Source: Mycobacteroides chelonae
GTDB lineage: Bacteria; Actinomycetota; Actinomycetes; Mycobacteriales; Mycobacteriaceae
Length of the DNA stretch: 64,000 bases
Assembly (NCBI GenBank): GCA_014204435.1
Contig: JACHLF010000007.1
Coordinates: 62,001 to 126,000 of the forward strand
Reading direction: 5' to 3'
Part shown: positions 9,469-19,079 of the stretch, piece after piece
Position numbering within the stretch: the stretch's first letter is position 1
Layout of the letters: each line of letters begins with the position of its first letter
Translations under genes and position numbers: made by a program
The notes under the pieces: model-generated
Told to the model about the DNA's origin: nothing
The model's input: the letters and a program-made list of their open reading frames with translations, nothing else
Database searches by the model: none

Positions 9469-10809
9469 ATGGATCGTCAGAAGGAATTCGTGCTGCGCAC
9501 GCTGGAAGAACGCGATATCCGTTTTGTCCGGCTGTGGTTCACCGATGTTCTCGGCTACCTCAAGAGCGTGTCCATCGCGCCCGCCGAGCTCGAAGGAGCC
9601 TTCGAGGAGGGCATCGGCTTCGACGGCTCGTCCATCGAGGGCTTCGCCCGTGTCTCCGAATCGGACACCGTGGCGCACCCGGACCCGTCGACGTTCCAGG
9701 TGCTGCCCTGGACCACCAGCGCTGGCAAGCACCACTCGGCACGCATGTTCTGCGATATCAAGCTGCCCGACGGATCACCGTCCTGGTCCGATCCGCGGCA
9801 CGTGCTGCGCCGCCAGCTGGCCAAGGCAAGCGATTTGGGCTTCTCCTGCTACGTGCACCCGGAGATCGAGTTCTTCTTGCTGAAGAACATGCCCGACGAC
9901 GGCTCGGCCCCGATTCCGGCCGACGATGCCGGGTACTTCGACCAGGCCGTGCACGAGGCCGCGCCCAACTTCCGTCGGCACGCCATCGACGCGCTCGAAT
10001 CCATGGGCATCTCCGTGGAATTCAGCCATCACGAGGGTGCGCCGGGCCAGCAGGAGATCGACCTGCGCTACGCCGACGCGTTGTCCATGGCCGACAACGT
10101 GATGACGTTCCGCAACGTGGTCAAGGAAGTGGCGATCATCGACGGCGTGCATGCGACCTTCATGCCCAAGCCGTTCAGCGACCACCCCGGCAGTGCGATG
10201 CACACGCACATGAGCCTGTTCGAGGGCGACACCAACGCCTTCCACAATCCCGATGATCCGCTGCAACTGTCCGAGGTCGGCAAGTCGTTCATCGCGGGAA
10301 TCCTGGAGCACGCCAACGAGATCAGCGCCGTCACCAACCAGTGGGTCAACTCCTACAAGCGGCTGGTGCAGGGCGGCGAGGCACCGACGGCGGCATCCTG
10401 GGGTGCGGCCAACCGCTCGGCGCTGGTGCGGGTGCCGATGTACACGCCCAACAAGTCGTCATCGCGTCGCATCGAGGTGCGCAGCCCCGACTCTGCCTGC
10501 AACCCGTACCTGACGTACGCGGTGCTGCTGGCCGCCGGACTGCGCGGTGTAGAGCAGGGATACACCCTTGGGCCCGAGGCCGAGGACGACGTGTGGCAGC
10601 TGACCGCCGCCGAGCGTCAGGCCATGGGCTACAAGGAGCTGCCGAGCACCCTGGAGAACGCACTCATCGCCATGGAGCGTTCCGAGCTGGTAGCGGAAGC
10701 CCTGGGGGAGCATGTCTTCGACTTCTTCCTCCGCAACAAGCGGGCGGAGTGGGCGCGCTACCGCAGCAACGTGACCCCGTTCGAGCTGCGGGCCTACCTG
10801 GGTCTCTAG
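9469..10809 (+). CDS. glnA2: Glutamine synthetase-like GlnA2
   Basis: The 446-residue protein is a type I glutamine synthetase with the motifs [40 protein letters not shown] and NRSALVRVP, and it is almost collinear with M. tuberculosis GlnA2. The family makes glutamine from glutamate and ammonia with ATP; in mycobacteria GlnA2 is not the main synthetase and some actinobacterial GlnA2-like enzymes act on other amines. Where GlnA1 has its adenylylation tyrosine, this protein reads EDDVWQL, so the GlnE target residue is absent. glnE begins one base after the stop. Confidence 0.93.
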   Translation: MDRQKEFVLRTLEERDIRFVRLWFTDVLGYLKSVSIAPAELEGAFEEGIGFDGSSIEGFARVSESDTVAHPDPSTFQVLPWTTSAGKHHSARMFCDIKLPDGSPSWSDPRHVLRRQLAKASDLGFSCYVHPEIEFFLLKNMPDDGSAPIPADDAGYFDQAVHEAAPNFRRHAIDALESMGISVEFSHHEGAPGQQEIDLRYADALSMADNVMTFRNVVKEVAIIDGVHATFMPKPFSDHPGSAMHTHMSLFEGDTNAFHNPDDPLQLSEVGKSFIAGILEHANEISAVTNQWVNSYKRLVQGGEAPTAASWGAANRSALVRVPMYTPNKSSSRRIEVRSPDSACNPYLTYAVLLAAGLRGVEQGYTLGPEAEDDVWQLTAAERQAMGYKELPSTLENALIAMERSELVAEALGEHVFDFFLRNKRAEWARYRSNVTPFELRAYLGL

Positions 10810-10810
10810 G

Positions 10811-13792
10811 GTGACTCGAGCCTCCACCGAGCGTTCGAAGGTCCCTAGCGTCGGACGGCTGGGGCTCGTCGATGTGCGGGCCGCGTCGCTACTCGAAGAG
10901 CTGGGCTGGACCACCGAGGCGCATGTCCCGCTGCTGTGGTCGCTGTCCAGATCGCCCGACGCCGATGCGGCGCTGCTCACCCTGATACGGCTACACGAGG
11001 AAATGGGCCCCGCGTGGGACGCTCTGGATCGTGAGCTGAGCAGTGACACCGCACTGCGCGGGCGGCTGCTCTCGGTGATCGGCTCGTCGTTGGCTCTCGG
11101 TGATCATCTGGTGGCGCATCCTGACAGGTGGCAGCTGCTGGTCGGGGACATCGAACTTGAGTCCAAAGAGGCGCTGCAGGAACGGTTCCTGACGACCGTC
11201 GGTGCCTCCGGCGGCCGGGCCTCGGTATCGGAGGCCGTCGCGATCTCTGCGCTGCGCGACGCCTACCGGGACAGGCTGCTGGTGCTCGCCGCGCTCGATC
11301 TGGCGGCCACCGTCGAGAACGAGCCGGTGCTGCCGTTCTGTCTGGTGGGGCAGCACCTGTCGGATCTCGCCGATGCCGCGCTCACCGCGGCGTTGGCCGT
11401 GGCGGTATCGCTGGTGGTTCCCGAGGGCCAGGATCCGCCCCGGCTCGCGGTCATCGCCATGGGCAAATGCGGTGCGCGCGAACTCAATTACGTCAGCGAC
11501 GTCGACGTAATCTTCGTGGGGGAGGAGGCGGACTCGCTGACTACCCGCGTCGCCGGGGAGATGATGCGCATCGGTTCGAGCACCTTCTTCGAGGTGGACG
11601 CCGCATTGCGGCCCGAGGGCAAGGCGGGTGCGCTGGTGCGCACCCTGGACGCTCATGTGGCGTACTACCGCCGGTGGGCCAAGACCTGGGAGTTTCAGGC
11701 GCTCCTCAAGGCGCGCCCCGCCGCCGGAGATCCCGAGCTGGGCAAGGCGTACATCGACGCACTTATGCCGATGGTGTGGGCCGCGTGTGAGCGTGAGGCT
11801 TTCGTGCCCGAGGTCCAGGCCATGCGCCGCCGGGTGGAATCGCTGGTCCCGGCGGACCTGCGCGAGCGCGAGATCAAATTGGGCACCGGCGGGCTGCGTG
11901 ACGTCGAATTCGCGGTGCAGCTGCTGCAACTGGTGCACGGCCGGGCGGATGAGTCGCTGCACGTCGCGTCGACGGTGGAGGCACTGGCCGTGTTGTCCCT
12001 TGGTGGCTACATCGGACGCGATGACGGCGCGAATCTGACTGCCTCCTACGAATTCCTGCGGCTGCTGGAGCACCGGCTGCAGTTGCAACGGCTCAAGCGC
12101 ACGCACACCCTGCCCGCGCCGGAAGACACCGAGGCGATGCGCTGGCTGGCCCGGGCTGCCCACGTGCGTCCCGACGGACAGAACGACGCCCTGGGGGTGC
12201 TGCGTGCCGAGATCAAGCGGCAGGCGGTGCGGGTGTCGCGCCTGCACACCAAGCTGTTCTATCAACCGCTGCTGGAATCGGTCACCGAGTTCGACAAGGA
12301 AGCGCTGGGGCTGTCCAACGAGGCGGCGGTGCGTCAGCTCGCAGCCCTGGGCTACCAGCAGCCGCAGCATGCGCTCAGTCACCTGTCCGCGCTGACCAAG
12401 GAGGGTGGGCGCCGCGGACGTATCCAAACAATTTTGCTGCCAACGCTTTTAGACTGGCTCGCGGACACTCCCGACCCGGATGCCGGCCTGCTGGCATACC
12501 GCAGGGTCAGTGAGGCGCTCGTCGAGCAGACCTGGTACCTGCGCACGCTGCGCGACGAGGGCGCGGTGGCCAAACGCCTCATGCAGATTCTGGGTACCTC
12601 GGCCTACGTACCGGATCTGATCATGCGCGCGCCCGAGGTGATCCAGCTGTACGCCGACGGGCCCAATGGTCCGAAACTGCTTGAGGCGGAACCATCTTCG
12701 GTGGCCAAGGCGCTGATCGCCTCGTCGGCACGTCATGCCGATCCAGAGCGGGCGATCGCCGCTGCACGATCACTGCGGCGCCGGGAATTGGCGCGGGTGG
12801 CCTCCGCGGATCTGCTGGGTCTGCTGGACGTGGTCGATGTCTGCGGCGCCCTGACCTCGGTGTGGGTCGCGGTGCTGCAGGCGGCGCTGGACGCGGTGAT
12901 CAAGGCGAGCATCCCCGAAGGGCAGGAGGCTCCTGCGAGCATCGCGGTCATCGGGATGGGGAGGCTGGGCGGCGGCGAGCTGGGATACGGTTCCGATGCC
13001 GACGTTCTGTATGTCTGCGACCCCCGTGAGGGGGTTGCCGATTCGGATGCGGCGCGCTGGTCGGCCACGGTGGCCGAAAAGGTGGGCAAGCTGTTGGGTG
13101 CGCCGAGTACAGACCCTCCGCTCCAGGTCGACACCGGACTGCGGCCCGAAGGCCGCAACGGGCCGATGGTGCGCACCCTGGCCGCGTACGAGACCTACTA
13201 CGCGCAATGGGCCCAGCCGTGGGAGGTGCAGGCGCTGCTGCGGGCGCACAGCGTCGCCGGTGACCCCGACCTGGGCCTGCGGTTCCTGCGCATGATTGAC
13301 AAGGCGCGTTATCCCGCCGGAGGCATCGCCCTGGATGCGGTGCGCGAGATCCGGCGCATCAAGGCGCGGGTGGATGCCGAGCGGTTGCCGCGCGGAGCCG
13401 ACCCGAACACCAACACCAAACTGGGCCGCGGAGGGCTGGCCGATGTGGAGTGGACCGTGCAGCTGCTGCAGCTGCGCTACGCGCACGAGCATCAGTCCCT
13501 GCACAGCACCTCGACGCTACAGACGCTGCAGGCCGCCGCGGACGCGGGGATCGTCGAGGCCGAGGATGCCGAGCTCTTGAGGCAGGCCTGGTTGACCGCG
13601 ACCAACGCGCGTAATGCCTTGGTGCTGGCGCGCGGTAAGCCCACCGACCAGCTGCCCGGCCCCGGGCGGCTGCTCAATACGGTGGCCGCGGCGGCGGGCT
13701 GGCCCGACAACGACGGCGGCGAATTCCTGGACAACTATCTGCGTGTCACCAGGCGTGCGAAAGCGGTCGTGCAGAGGGTGTTTGGCGAGTAG
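10811..13792 (+). CDS. glnE: Glutamine synthetase adenylyltransferase/deadenylase
   Basis: The 993-residue protein contains two nucleotidyltransferase domains. The first has [19 protein letters not shown] at about residues 215-240 and the second has [19 protein letters not shown] at about 715-740, both with the paired aspartates of the family. GlnE adds and removes AMP on a tyrosine of GlnA1 to tune activity to nitrogen supply. It starts with GTG one base after the glnA2 stop, so translation is probably coupled. Its likely substrate, glnA1, lies about 5 kb away on the opposite strand with the target tyrosine conserved. Confidence 0.95.
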   Translation: MTRASTERSKVPSVGRLGLVDVRAASLLEELGWTTEAHVPLLWSLSRSPDADAALLTLIRLHEEMGPAWDALDRELSSDTALRGRLLSVIGSSLALGDHLVAHPDRWQLLVGDIELESKEALQERFLTTVGASGGRASVSEAVAISALRDAYRDRLLVLAALDLAATVENEPVLPFCLVGQHLSDLADAALTAALAVAVSLVVPEGQDPPRLAVIAMGKCGARELNYVSDVDVIFVGEEADSLTTRVAGEMMRIGSSTFFEVDAALRPEGKAGALVRTLDAHVAYYRRWAKTWEFQALLKARPAAGDPELGKAYIDALMPMVWAACEREAFVPEVQAMRRRVESLVPADLREREIKLGTGGLRDVEFAVQLLQLVHGRADESLHVASTVEALAVLSLGGYIGRDDGANLTASYEFLRLLEHRLQLQRLKRTHTLPAPEDTEAMRWLARAAHVRPDGQNDALGVLRAEIKRQAVRVSRLHTKLFYQPLLESVTEFDKEALGLSNEAAVRQLAALGYQQPQHALSHLSALTKEGGRRGRIQTILLPTLLDWLADTPDPDAGLLAYRRVSEALVEQTWYLRTLRDEGAVAKRLMQILGTSAYVPDLIMRAPEVIQLYADGPNGPKLLEAEPSSVAKALIASSARHADPERAIAAARSLRRRELARVASADLLGLLDVVDVCGALTSVWVAVLQAALDAVIKASIPEGQEAPASIAVIGMGRLGGGELGYGSDADVLYVCDPREGVADSDAARWSATVAEKVGKLLGAPSTDPPLQVDTGLRPEGRNGPMVRTLAAYETYYAQWAQPWEVQALLRAHSVAGDPDLGLRFLRMIDKARYPAGGIALDAVREIRRIKARVDAERLPRGADPNTNTKLGRGGLADVEWTVQLLQLRYAHEHQSLHSTSTLQTLQAAADAGIVEAEDAELLRQAWLTATNARNALVLARGKPTDQLPGPGRLLNTVAAAAGWPDNDGGEFLDNYLRVTRRAKAVVQRVFGE

Positions 13793-13802
13793 CTTCTGCT
13801 TC

Positions 13803-14138
13803 ATGCGGTCCAAGATCCAGATCGTCGTGGTACTCGGTGTTGTCGCCGGCGCCCTCGGCATGGCAGCGCCCGTTCAGGCAAAGCCCGGAGATTGCACCGT
13901 CTCCGAGGAAGCTCGGCTCGACGCGGTGGAAGCGACCAAACGCGCGGAGTACCTGGAGCGCCACCCCGACGTCAATGCCGGAATGAGCGATGCCCTCACG
14001 AACACTCCCGGCGACGGCGGCGCCAAGCACGAGGCCGTGCAGGCCTATCTCGACGCGAACCCCACGGCAAGGGCTGATCTGGACTCGATCCGTCAGCCGG
14101 TGCAGGACTTCAAGAACCGCTGCTGGCCAGACGGCTAG
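13803..14138 (+). CDS. Hemophore-related secreted protein 1
   Basis: A 111-residue protein with an N-terminal signal peptide (hydrophobic VVVLGVVAGALGMAAPVQA) and a small mature helical domain holding two cysteines, one just after the signal (PGDC) and one near the C-terminus (FKNRCW), likely a disulfide. The pattern fits the mycobacterial hemophore-related family (Rv0203/Rv1174c type), whose founding members bind haem outside the cell; haem binding here is inferred. It starts ten bases after glnE and is a tandem paralogue of the gene at 14286, sharing LDxIRQP near the C-terminus. Confidence 0.8.
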   Translation: MRSKIQIVVVLGVVAGALGMAAPVQAKPGDCTVSEEARLDAVEATKRAEYLERHPDVNAGMSDALTNTPGDGGAKHEAVQAYLDANPTARADLDSIRQPVQDFKNRCWPDG

Positions 14139-14149
14139 CCGACCAGCGG

Positions 14150-14167
14150 AACTACATGGATGTAGTT
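14150..14167. promoter_or_regulatory. 18-bp near-continuous palindrome
   Basis: AACTACATGGATGTAGTT is a perfect 8-bp inverted repeat with a 2-bp centre, 12 bp after the first hemophore-related gene and about 120 bp before the second. A two-base centre is poor for an RNA hairpin loop and no U-tract follows directly, so an operator for a dimeric regulator is more likely than a terminator. The regulator is unknown. Confidence 0.4.
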
Positions 14168-14285
14168 TCTGCCAGGCTTCTCATGGTTTCTTAACGTTCA
14201 AGCCATGACCGTCCAACCAACGCTCGATAGCGTCCCGGACGGGCCGGCACCTCGTCGGCTGTAACGCTGAACAAGGAGTTACTCC

Positions 14286-14813
14286 ATGAAGTTCACCTCT
14301 GCTGTCCTCAGCGGTGTCGTTGGCGCAGGTGCAGTGGCCAGCGCTCTTGCATTCGCAGGTGCCGCCGGCGCGGCTCCCGGCCAGTGCACCGCCGCTGAGT
14401 TCGCCCGCACCCACTCGACCGTGTCGAGCCAGGTGGCGAGCTACCTGGACAAGAACTCCACGATCAACGAGGGCATCACCAAGGCTGCCAAGGCGGCGCC
14501 CGAGGGCGAGCGTCGTGAAGCCATCAAGACCTACCTCGATGGCCAGCCCGCCGCCAAGGCCGAGCTTGACAAGATCCGTCAGCCGCTGACCAACCTGAAG
14601 AACAGCTGTGGCGCGGACACCGACGACGCCGCCCCGGCCGCACCCGCCGGCCTGGTCGGCCAGCCCGCACAGCCGGCTGAGCAGCCGCAGCAGCCGTGGA
14701 ATCCCTTCGCGCCGCAGCAGCCGGCCGAGGAGACCGCCAACACCCAGCAGGCCACCCCGGCCGCTCCGGCCGCGCCGAACGTCACTGCGGTGGTTGATCA
14801 GCAGGACGCCTAA
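14286..14813 (+). CDS. Hemophore-related secreted protein 2
   Basis: The 175-residue protein has a signal peptide ending FAGAAGAAPGQC, a small domain of about 75 residues with two cysteines (PGQC and LKNSC), then a low-complexity tail of about 65 residues rich in Ala, Pro and Gln. The domain is paralogous to the preceding gene and fits the Rv0203/Rv1174c hemophore-related family. The tail could span or contact the cell wall; that is inference. An AAGGAG ribosome binding site lies seven bases before the ATG. It precedes a two-component system on the same strand. Confidence 0.82.
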   Translation: MKFTSAVLSGVVGAGAVASALAFAGAAGAAPGQCTAAEFARTHSTVSSQVASYLDKNSTINEGITKAAKAAPEGERREAIKTYLDGQPAAKAELDKIRQPLTNLKNSCGADTDDAAPAAPAGLVGQPAQPAEQPQQPWNPFAPQQPAEETANTQQATPAAPAAPNVTAVVDQQDA

Positions 14814-14850
14814 CAACATCTCTGGGTGGGCGGCTTAGCCTTATGTGGCG

Positions 14851-15561
14851 ATGACACAGGAAACTACCGCCTGTCACAAGGTGTTGATGGTCGATGACGA
14901 CCCGGACGTTCGGAACTCGGTGGCCCGCGGGCTACGCCACTCGGGTTTCGACGTCCGGGTCGCTGTCGATGGCCGCGACGCGCTTACCCAGCTCGCGGCC
15001 GATGAGCCCGACGCCCTGGTGCTCGATGTGCAGATGCCCGAGCTGGACGGGGTGGCAGTGGTTACCGCACTGCGGGCCTTGGGTAATGACATTCCGATCT
15101 GCGTGCTCAGCGCACGCGACACCGTCAACGATCGGATCGCCGGCCTGGAAGCCGGCGCCGACGACTATCTGACGAAACCCTTCGACCTCGGCGAGTTGGT
15201 GGCCCGTCTGCGTGCGCTGTTGCGCCGCCGCGGTGCCGGTGCCGGTGGCCTGGTCACCTCTGCCATCACTGTCGGGCAGGTGACGGTCGACGTGGCCCGT
15301 CGGCTGGTTTTCAGTAACGGAGAGCGCATCGAGTTGAGCAAGCGCGAGTTCGATCTGCTGGTGGTGCTGGCCGAGAACACCGGAGTGGTGCTGAGCCGCA
15401 CCCGGCTGCTGGAACTGGTGTGGGGCTACGACTTTGATGTCGAGACCAATGTGGCCGACGTCTTCGTGAGTTATCTGCGCCGCAAGCTGGAAAACGGGGG
15501 AGCCTCACGGGTCATCCATACCGTCAGAGGTGTGGGATACGTGATGAGGGAAGAGGCGTGA
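14851..15561 (+). CDS. PrrA-like OmpR-family response regulator
   Basis: The 236-residue regulator has an N-terminal receiver domain with an acidic pocket (VDDDPDV), phosphoacceptor Asp 59 in [12 protein letters not shown] and Lys 109 in [10 protein letters not shown]-terminal winged-helix DNA-binding domain follows ([38 protein letters not shown]). It is closest to M. tuberculosis PrrA among those I recall, but orthology is not established because PrrA lies elsewhere in that genome. The ATG at 14851 is used; a GTG two codons upstream is also possible. The gene overlaps the kinase gene by four bases. Confidence 0.88.
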   Translation: MTQETTACHKVLMVDDDPDVRNSVARGLRHSGFDVRVAVDGRDALTQLAADEPDALVLDVQMPELDGVAVVTALRALGNDIPICVLSARDTVNDRIAGLEAGADDYLTKPFDLGELVARLRALLRRRGAGAGGLVTSAITVGQVTVDVARRLVFSNGERIELSKREFDLLVVLAENTGVVLSRTRLLELVWGYDFDVETNVADVFVSYLRRKLENGGASRVIHTVRGVGYVMREEA

Positions 15562-16847
15562 AACGCTCACTCTCGCTGCGTACCCGCGTGGCGGTCGCAG
15601 CCTTCCTGGCCGCGGGCCTGGTGGTCGCGCTCATCGGCATCGTGGCCGGTATCGCGTTGGTGCGCAACGACACCCGACAGCTCGACCGGCGCCTGGACAT
15701 GCTGACGGACGCGGTCCAGGCCACCACCCGTCATGGCGAGACCACCTTCGTGCTGACCGTCCGGGACTCCAAGAGCGGAGGCCTGGTGATCTTCGGCGGT
15801 GTCGAGCTACCGAGGCTGCCGTTGGGGACGGGGAATGTGACCGTCGGCGACGTGAACTACCGGGTGCGGACCATCGAGAATCCGGAAGAGCAGACCATGA
15901 TTTCACTGGGGACACGGTCGGACACGGTGTTGGTCAACCACCGGGGAATCCCGGTCTTCATCGCGCTGGGCGTGCTGTCGATGCTGTTGGCCGGAGGATT
16001 CGCGTGGCTGTTCGCCGGTCGCGCGGTACGGCCGCTGCACCAGCTCACCGACCAGACCCGCCAGTTGGACACCGATGGCCTGCACGTGGCCGCCGTGCGC
16101 GGTGCCCGCGAGGCCGAGGAACTTGCCGATGCCATGGCCGCCATGCTCGGCCGGGTTTCGGCGGCGCAGTCCGAGACCACCAAATCGCTTCTCGCGGCAC
16201 GTGATTTCGCCGCCAGCGCCGCCCACGAGCTGCGCACCCCACTCACCGCGATGCGTGCCGACCTGGACACCTTGCGCGCGCATGACCTGTCGGATGAGGA
16301 ACGCACCGAGGTCATCGGTGACTTGCAGCGCGCACAACGGCGCGTGGAAGCCACCATCACGGCGCTGGGTCAGCTGGCCTCCGGCGACCTGGCCCGCCCC
16401 GAGGACCGTGAACTGGTGGACATTGCCGATCTGCTGGACCGGGTGGCGGGGGATGCGTTGATGCACCGCGCCGACACCCCGGAAATCACCGTCAACGTCG
16501 ACGACGGTGGTGTGGTGCTGGGTTGGCCCGATGGGCTCCGGCTGGCAGTGGACAACCTGGTGCGCAATGCCATCAACCACGGCAACGCCAAACATATTGT
16601 GCTGTCAGCGAATCGGCTCGACGATCAGTTGGTCATCGAGGTCGACGACGATGGCGCCGGATTGCCCGAGGCCGACCGGCAGCGGGTGCTGGGCCGGTTC
16701 GAACGCGGCCCCGGTGCCGAGCCGGGCGGGCTGGGGTTGGGGCTGGCCCTCGTCGCGCAGCAGGCCACGCTGCACGGGGGAGACGTGGTGCTGTCGGCCA
16801 GCCCGATGGGCGGTCTGCGCGCGACGCTGAGGATCGCGGCAAAGTAA
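15558..16847 (+). CDS. PrrB-like sensor histidine kinase
   Basis: The 429-residue kinase has two membrane segments (about residues 12-34 and 131-153) around an extracytoplasmic sensor loop, then a HAMP-like linker, a dimerisation domain with phospho-acceptor His 223 in [13 protein letters not shown], and an ATPase domain with N-box [11 protein letters not shown] and G-box GLGLGLALV. The GTG start overlaps the regulator stop, so the pair should be co-translated. The layout and the motif DRRLD after TM1 resemble PrrB. The signal sensed is unknown; the neighbouring hemophore-related genes suggest, but do not show, an envelope or haem/iron cue. Confidence 0.88.
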   Translation: MKRSLSLRTRVAVAAFLAAGLVVALIGIVAGIALVRNDTRQLDRRLDMLTDAVQATTRHGETTFVLTVRDSKSGGLVIFGGVELPRLPLGTGNVTVGDVNYRVRTIENPEEQTMISLGTRSDTVLVNHRGIPVFIALGVLSMLLAGGFAWLFAGRAVRPLHQLTDQTRQLDTDGLHVAAVRGAREAEELADAMAAMLGRVSAAQSETTKSLLAARDFAASAAHELRTPLTAMRADLDTLRAHDLSDEERTEVIGDLQRAQRRVEATITALGQLASGDLARPEDRELVDIADLLDRVAGDALMHRADTPEITVNVDDGGVVLGWPDGLRLAVDNLVRNAINHGNAKHIVLSANRLDDQLVIEVDDDGAGLPEADRQRVLGRFERGPGAEPGGLGLGLALVAQQATLHGGDVVLSASPMGGLRATLRIAAK

Positions 16848-16857
16848 GACGCGGCAG

Positions 16858-17367
16858 CTAGTTCTTGCGCGATCCGTACTTGGTAAGCCATTCGCGAGCC
16901 TCTTCGGGCAGATTGCCCGAAGCCTCGGCCGCCTTGCACCAGCGCCGCACCATCTTGACCATGTTGGCTGGGTTGTAGGCGTCCTCCTGCTGCGACCACA
17001 GGCCGTCCCCGGCGTAGTGCAGCACGGTCAGGTTCGGTTCGCCCCAGTGCTCGCCGTCTCCCGGATCGCTCATCACATTGTCGATCTCGCAAACCACCCA
17101 ACCCTTTTCGGGGTCGAACACCGTCCAGGTGGCGGGCAGGCTCGGCATGTGATTGCCGGGGAACTCGGCCATGACCGCCGTGATGTACTGGCGAATGGCC
17201 TCTTTGCCCTGCAGTCGGCCCACCACGTGCTCGATGTAGAGGGCGTCCTCGGTGTACATCTCGGCGTAGGGGTTCCAGTCGCCGGTCTCGATACAGCGAT
17301 GAACCGTGGCCTGATGTTGCGCGAACGCTCCTTCGAGTTCGGCGCGGCTGAATGATGGCATCAACAT
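16858..17367 (-). CDS. SnoaL-like (NTF2-fold) protein
   Basis: A 169-residue soluble protein with the cone-shaped SnoaL/NTF2 pattern: an N-terminal helix (AELEGAFAQHQATVHRCIETGDW), then YAEMYTEDALYIEH and GKEAIRQYITAVM. Such proteins bind small hydrophobic ligands and act as cyclases, isomerases or simple binders; no catalytic assignment is possible. ATG at 17367 is chosen because AGGGA lies about nine bases upstream; a second ATG at 17361 is two codons in. It converges with the histidine kinase gene and is divergent from the EEP-family gene by 17 bp. Confidence 0.75.
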   Translation of the reverse strand: MLMPSFSRAELEGAFAQHQATVHRCIETGDWNPYAEMYTEDALYIEHVVGRLQGKEAIRQYITAVMAEFPGNHMPSLPATWTVFDPEKGWVVCEIDNVMSDPGDGEHWGEPNLTVLHYAGDGLWSQQEDAYNPANMVKMVRRWCKAAEASGNLPEEAREWLTKYGSRKN

Positions 17368-17384
17368 AAGGTACCGTCCCTGAG

Positions 17385-18341
17385 GTGCGAGGACGGACTG
17401 CCGTGGGGGCGATGGGTTGGCTGCTGGCCGTCGTCGCCGTCTTGGCCATCGCATCGCGCTGGGCGCGGTCCAGTTGGTCGCCCCTGATCGGGCTGACCGC
17501 CGGCATGCCCGTCACCTGTCTGCTGATGGTCGTGGGTCTGCTGCTGTTCCTGGCGGTGCGGCAATGGTGGGGTGTGCTCGCCGCGACGGTGGTGATCGCT
17601 TTGCAGGTGCTGGCCCTCGCGCCGCTGTATCTACCTGACAGTCATCCGCAGGGGACCGTGGTCACCGTGATGCAGACCAATCTGCGTTTCGGTGCCGGGG
17701 ATGCCGGCGCGGTGGTGGCCGCGATTCGCGAACACGATGTGGGCGTGGTGACTGTTGACGAGCTGACCGCGGAAGCCCGAACCAAACTTGTTGCCGCGGG
17801 CATCGATTCAGTGCTCCCGTATTCGTACACCATCACCGAGCCGAAGGCCGCGGGCACCGGGATCTGGAGCCGGTACCCATTGACGCCCGTGCATCAGGAC
17901 GATCAGAGCTTCGCCATGCGACAAATCTGGGCCGAAGCCGAGATCCCTGACGCGGGCCCCGTCATGCTCGTCGCCGTACATACCCGGCCGCCCGACAAGG
18001 ACACGAGTTCACCGGGCTGGCTGGCCGAACTGGACACCATGGGGCGGCAGCTACAGGCGTTGCGTCCCGATGTGAAAGTCATTGTCGGCGGAGATTTCAA
18101 CGCCACCTACGACCATTTCGTGTTCCGGCAGATCCTCACGGGCGGCTTCGCCGATGCGGTGGATCAGGCTGGTTCCGGCTGGTTGCCCACCTGGCGCGAA
18201 GGGCGTTGGTACACCAGGCTGATCGGGATCGACCACGTGCTGACTCGCGGCGCGACCGCCACCTCGGTGAGCACCCAGGAGATCTATGGCACCGACCACC
18301 GGGCGCTCATCGCCACGGTGGTGCTGCCTAGCTCTTCGTGA
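17385..18341 (+). CDS. Membrane-anchored EEP-family hydrolase
   Basis: The 318-residue protein has about three N-terminal membrane segments in the first 90 residues, then an endonuclease/exonuclease/phosphatase fold domain. Family marks are the Asn in MQTNLRF, GGDFNATYDH and the C-terminal GTDHRALIA, the metal and catalytic residues of this superfamily. The domain should lie outside the membrane or at its surface; members cleave nucleic acids, phosphoinositides or sphingomyelin, so the substrate is open. The start is GTG at 17385, with an ATG at 17412 as alternative. Its last 14 bases overlap the convergent DoxX-family gene. Confidence 0.75.
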   Translation: MRGRTAVGAMGWLLAVVAVLAIASRWARSSWSPLIGLTAGMPVTCLLMVVGLLLFLAVRQWWGVLAATVVIALQVLALAPLYLPDSHPQGTVVTVMQTNLRFGAGDAGAVVAAIREHDVGVVTVDELTAEARTKLVAAGIDSVLPYSYTITEPKAAGTGIWSRYPLTPVHQDDQSFAMRQIWAEAEIPDAGPVMLVAVHTRPPDKDTSSPGWLAELDTMGRQLQALRPDVKVIVGGDFNATYDHFVFRQILTGGFADAVDQAGSGWLPTWREGRWYTRLIGIDHVLTRGATATSVSTQEIYGTDHRALIATVVLPSSS

Positions 18342-18732
18342 GTGCCGCGTCGATTGACAGTGATCCGCCGCCGGTGAAGACCAACAGGAAAAACGCCCAG
18401 CAGAACAAGGCGGCCAACTCGCCGTCGTTCTCGATCGGTAGCAGCCCCGCGGACTGGTGCTGGGAGAAGTAAGCGAACGCCATCGCGCCGGACAATACGA
18501 ACGCCGCCAGCCGGGTACCCAGGCCGAGGATGATCGCCGCTCCGCCAACGAATTCGATGATTCCGGCCCACCAAGGCAGGGTGCCCACAGGCTGCAGGTA
18601 CGAGGCGAGCGGCCAGCCGAACAGGTGTGAGGTTCCGTGCAGGAAGAACAGAAAACCCACCACGATCCGGAACACGGACAGGGTGACCGGCGTCAGGCCG
18701 GTGAGCTTGTTTTCGATATCGGCAAGAGCCAT
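18328..18732 (-). CDS. DoxX-family membrane protein
   Basis: A 134-residue protein with four predicted membrane helices and the DoxX/DoxD family pattern (SVFRIVVGFLFFLHGTSHLFG, EFVGGAAIILGLGTRLAA, FFLLVFTGGGSLSID). In M. tuberculosis a DoxX protein associates with SodA and a thiosulfate sulfurtransferase, but most family members, including this one, have no defined role. The ATG at 18732 is used because the family N-terminus starts near TM1. The same frame is open upstream to 18981 without stops, so a longer product cannot be excluded. Confidence 0.8.
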   Translation of the reverse strand: MALADIENKLTGLTPVTLSVFRIVVGFLFFLHGTSHLFGWPLASYLQPVGTLPWWAGIIEFVGGAAIILGLGTRLAAFVLSGAMAFAYFSQHQSAGLLPIENDGELAALFCWAFFLLVFTGGGSLSIDAALTKS

Positions 18733-18750
18733 GTACCTAACAATAGGACC

Positions 18751-18972
18751 ATGGTCCGCTTTATTTCTACCTACCTGTCGGAGGCGGCCTTGCCCAGGGT
18801 GTCGGCCGCCAGCACCGCATCGTCCTGGCGGGGCATTGCCCAGAGCTCCCGCTTGGCGGGACTGCCCGATACCGTCGCCACGTTGATGCCGAATCCCGCG
18901 GCCGTTCTCGTGACGAACGCCGCCGAAATCGGTCTTGGCCGGCACGAGATTCCATCCTCCTCGAAAAGTTAG
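18751..18972 (+). CDS. Possible small hypothetical protein
   Basis: A 73-codon reading frame from ATG at 18751, with AGGA four bases upstream, diverges from the DoxX gene by 18 bp. The product (MVRFISTYLSEAALPRVSAA onward) matches no family I recognise. The opposite strand also has coding-like codon use in this stretch, split between two frames: one begins at a GTG with a GAGGAGG site nine bases before it, the other ends AADTLGKAASDR before a stop. The real gene, if any, could be on either strand. Confidence 0.25.
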   Translation: MVRFISTYLSEAALPRVSAASTASSWRGIAQSSRLAGLPDTVATLMPNPAAVLVTNAAEIGLGRHEIPSSSKS

Positions 18973-19035
18973 GCGGGACATCTATTTTCAATCTACGCCG
19001 ATGCGAGATACTCCGTTGCACGATCCCGAAAACGA

Positions 19036-19067
19036 CGAGGCCCCCGGGGATGATCCCGGGGGCCTCG
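19036..19067 (-). terminator. Intrinsic terminator after glnA1
   Basis: A perfect 13-bp GC-rich stem (CGAGGCCCCCGGG and its complement) closes a six-base loop and is followed on the minus strand by a GTTTTC U-rich run. It sits 12 bp beyond the glnA1 stop, so it should end glnA1 transcription. Confidence 0.85.
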
Positions 19068-19079
19068 TGTCTGAACGAT

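Noticed and set aside
10991..12427. A 478-codon open frame on the minus strand inside glnE
   Set aside because: GlnE is a clear full-length match on the other strand. The antisense frame is Arg/Gln/His-rich with no recognisable motif, typical of high-GC shadows.
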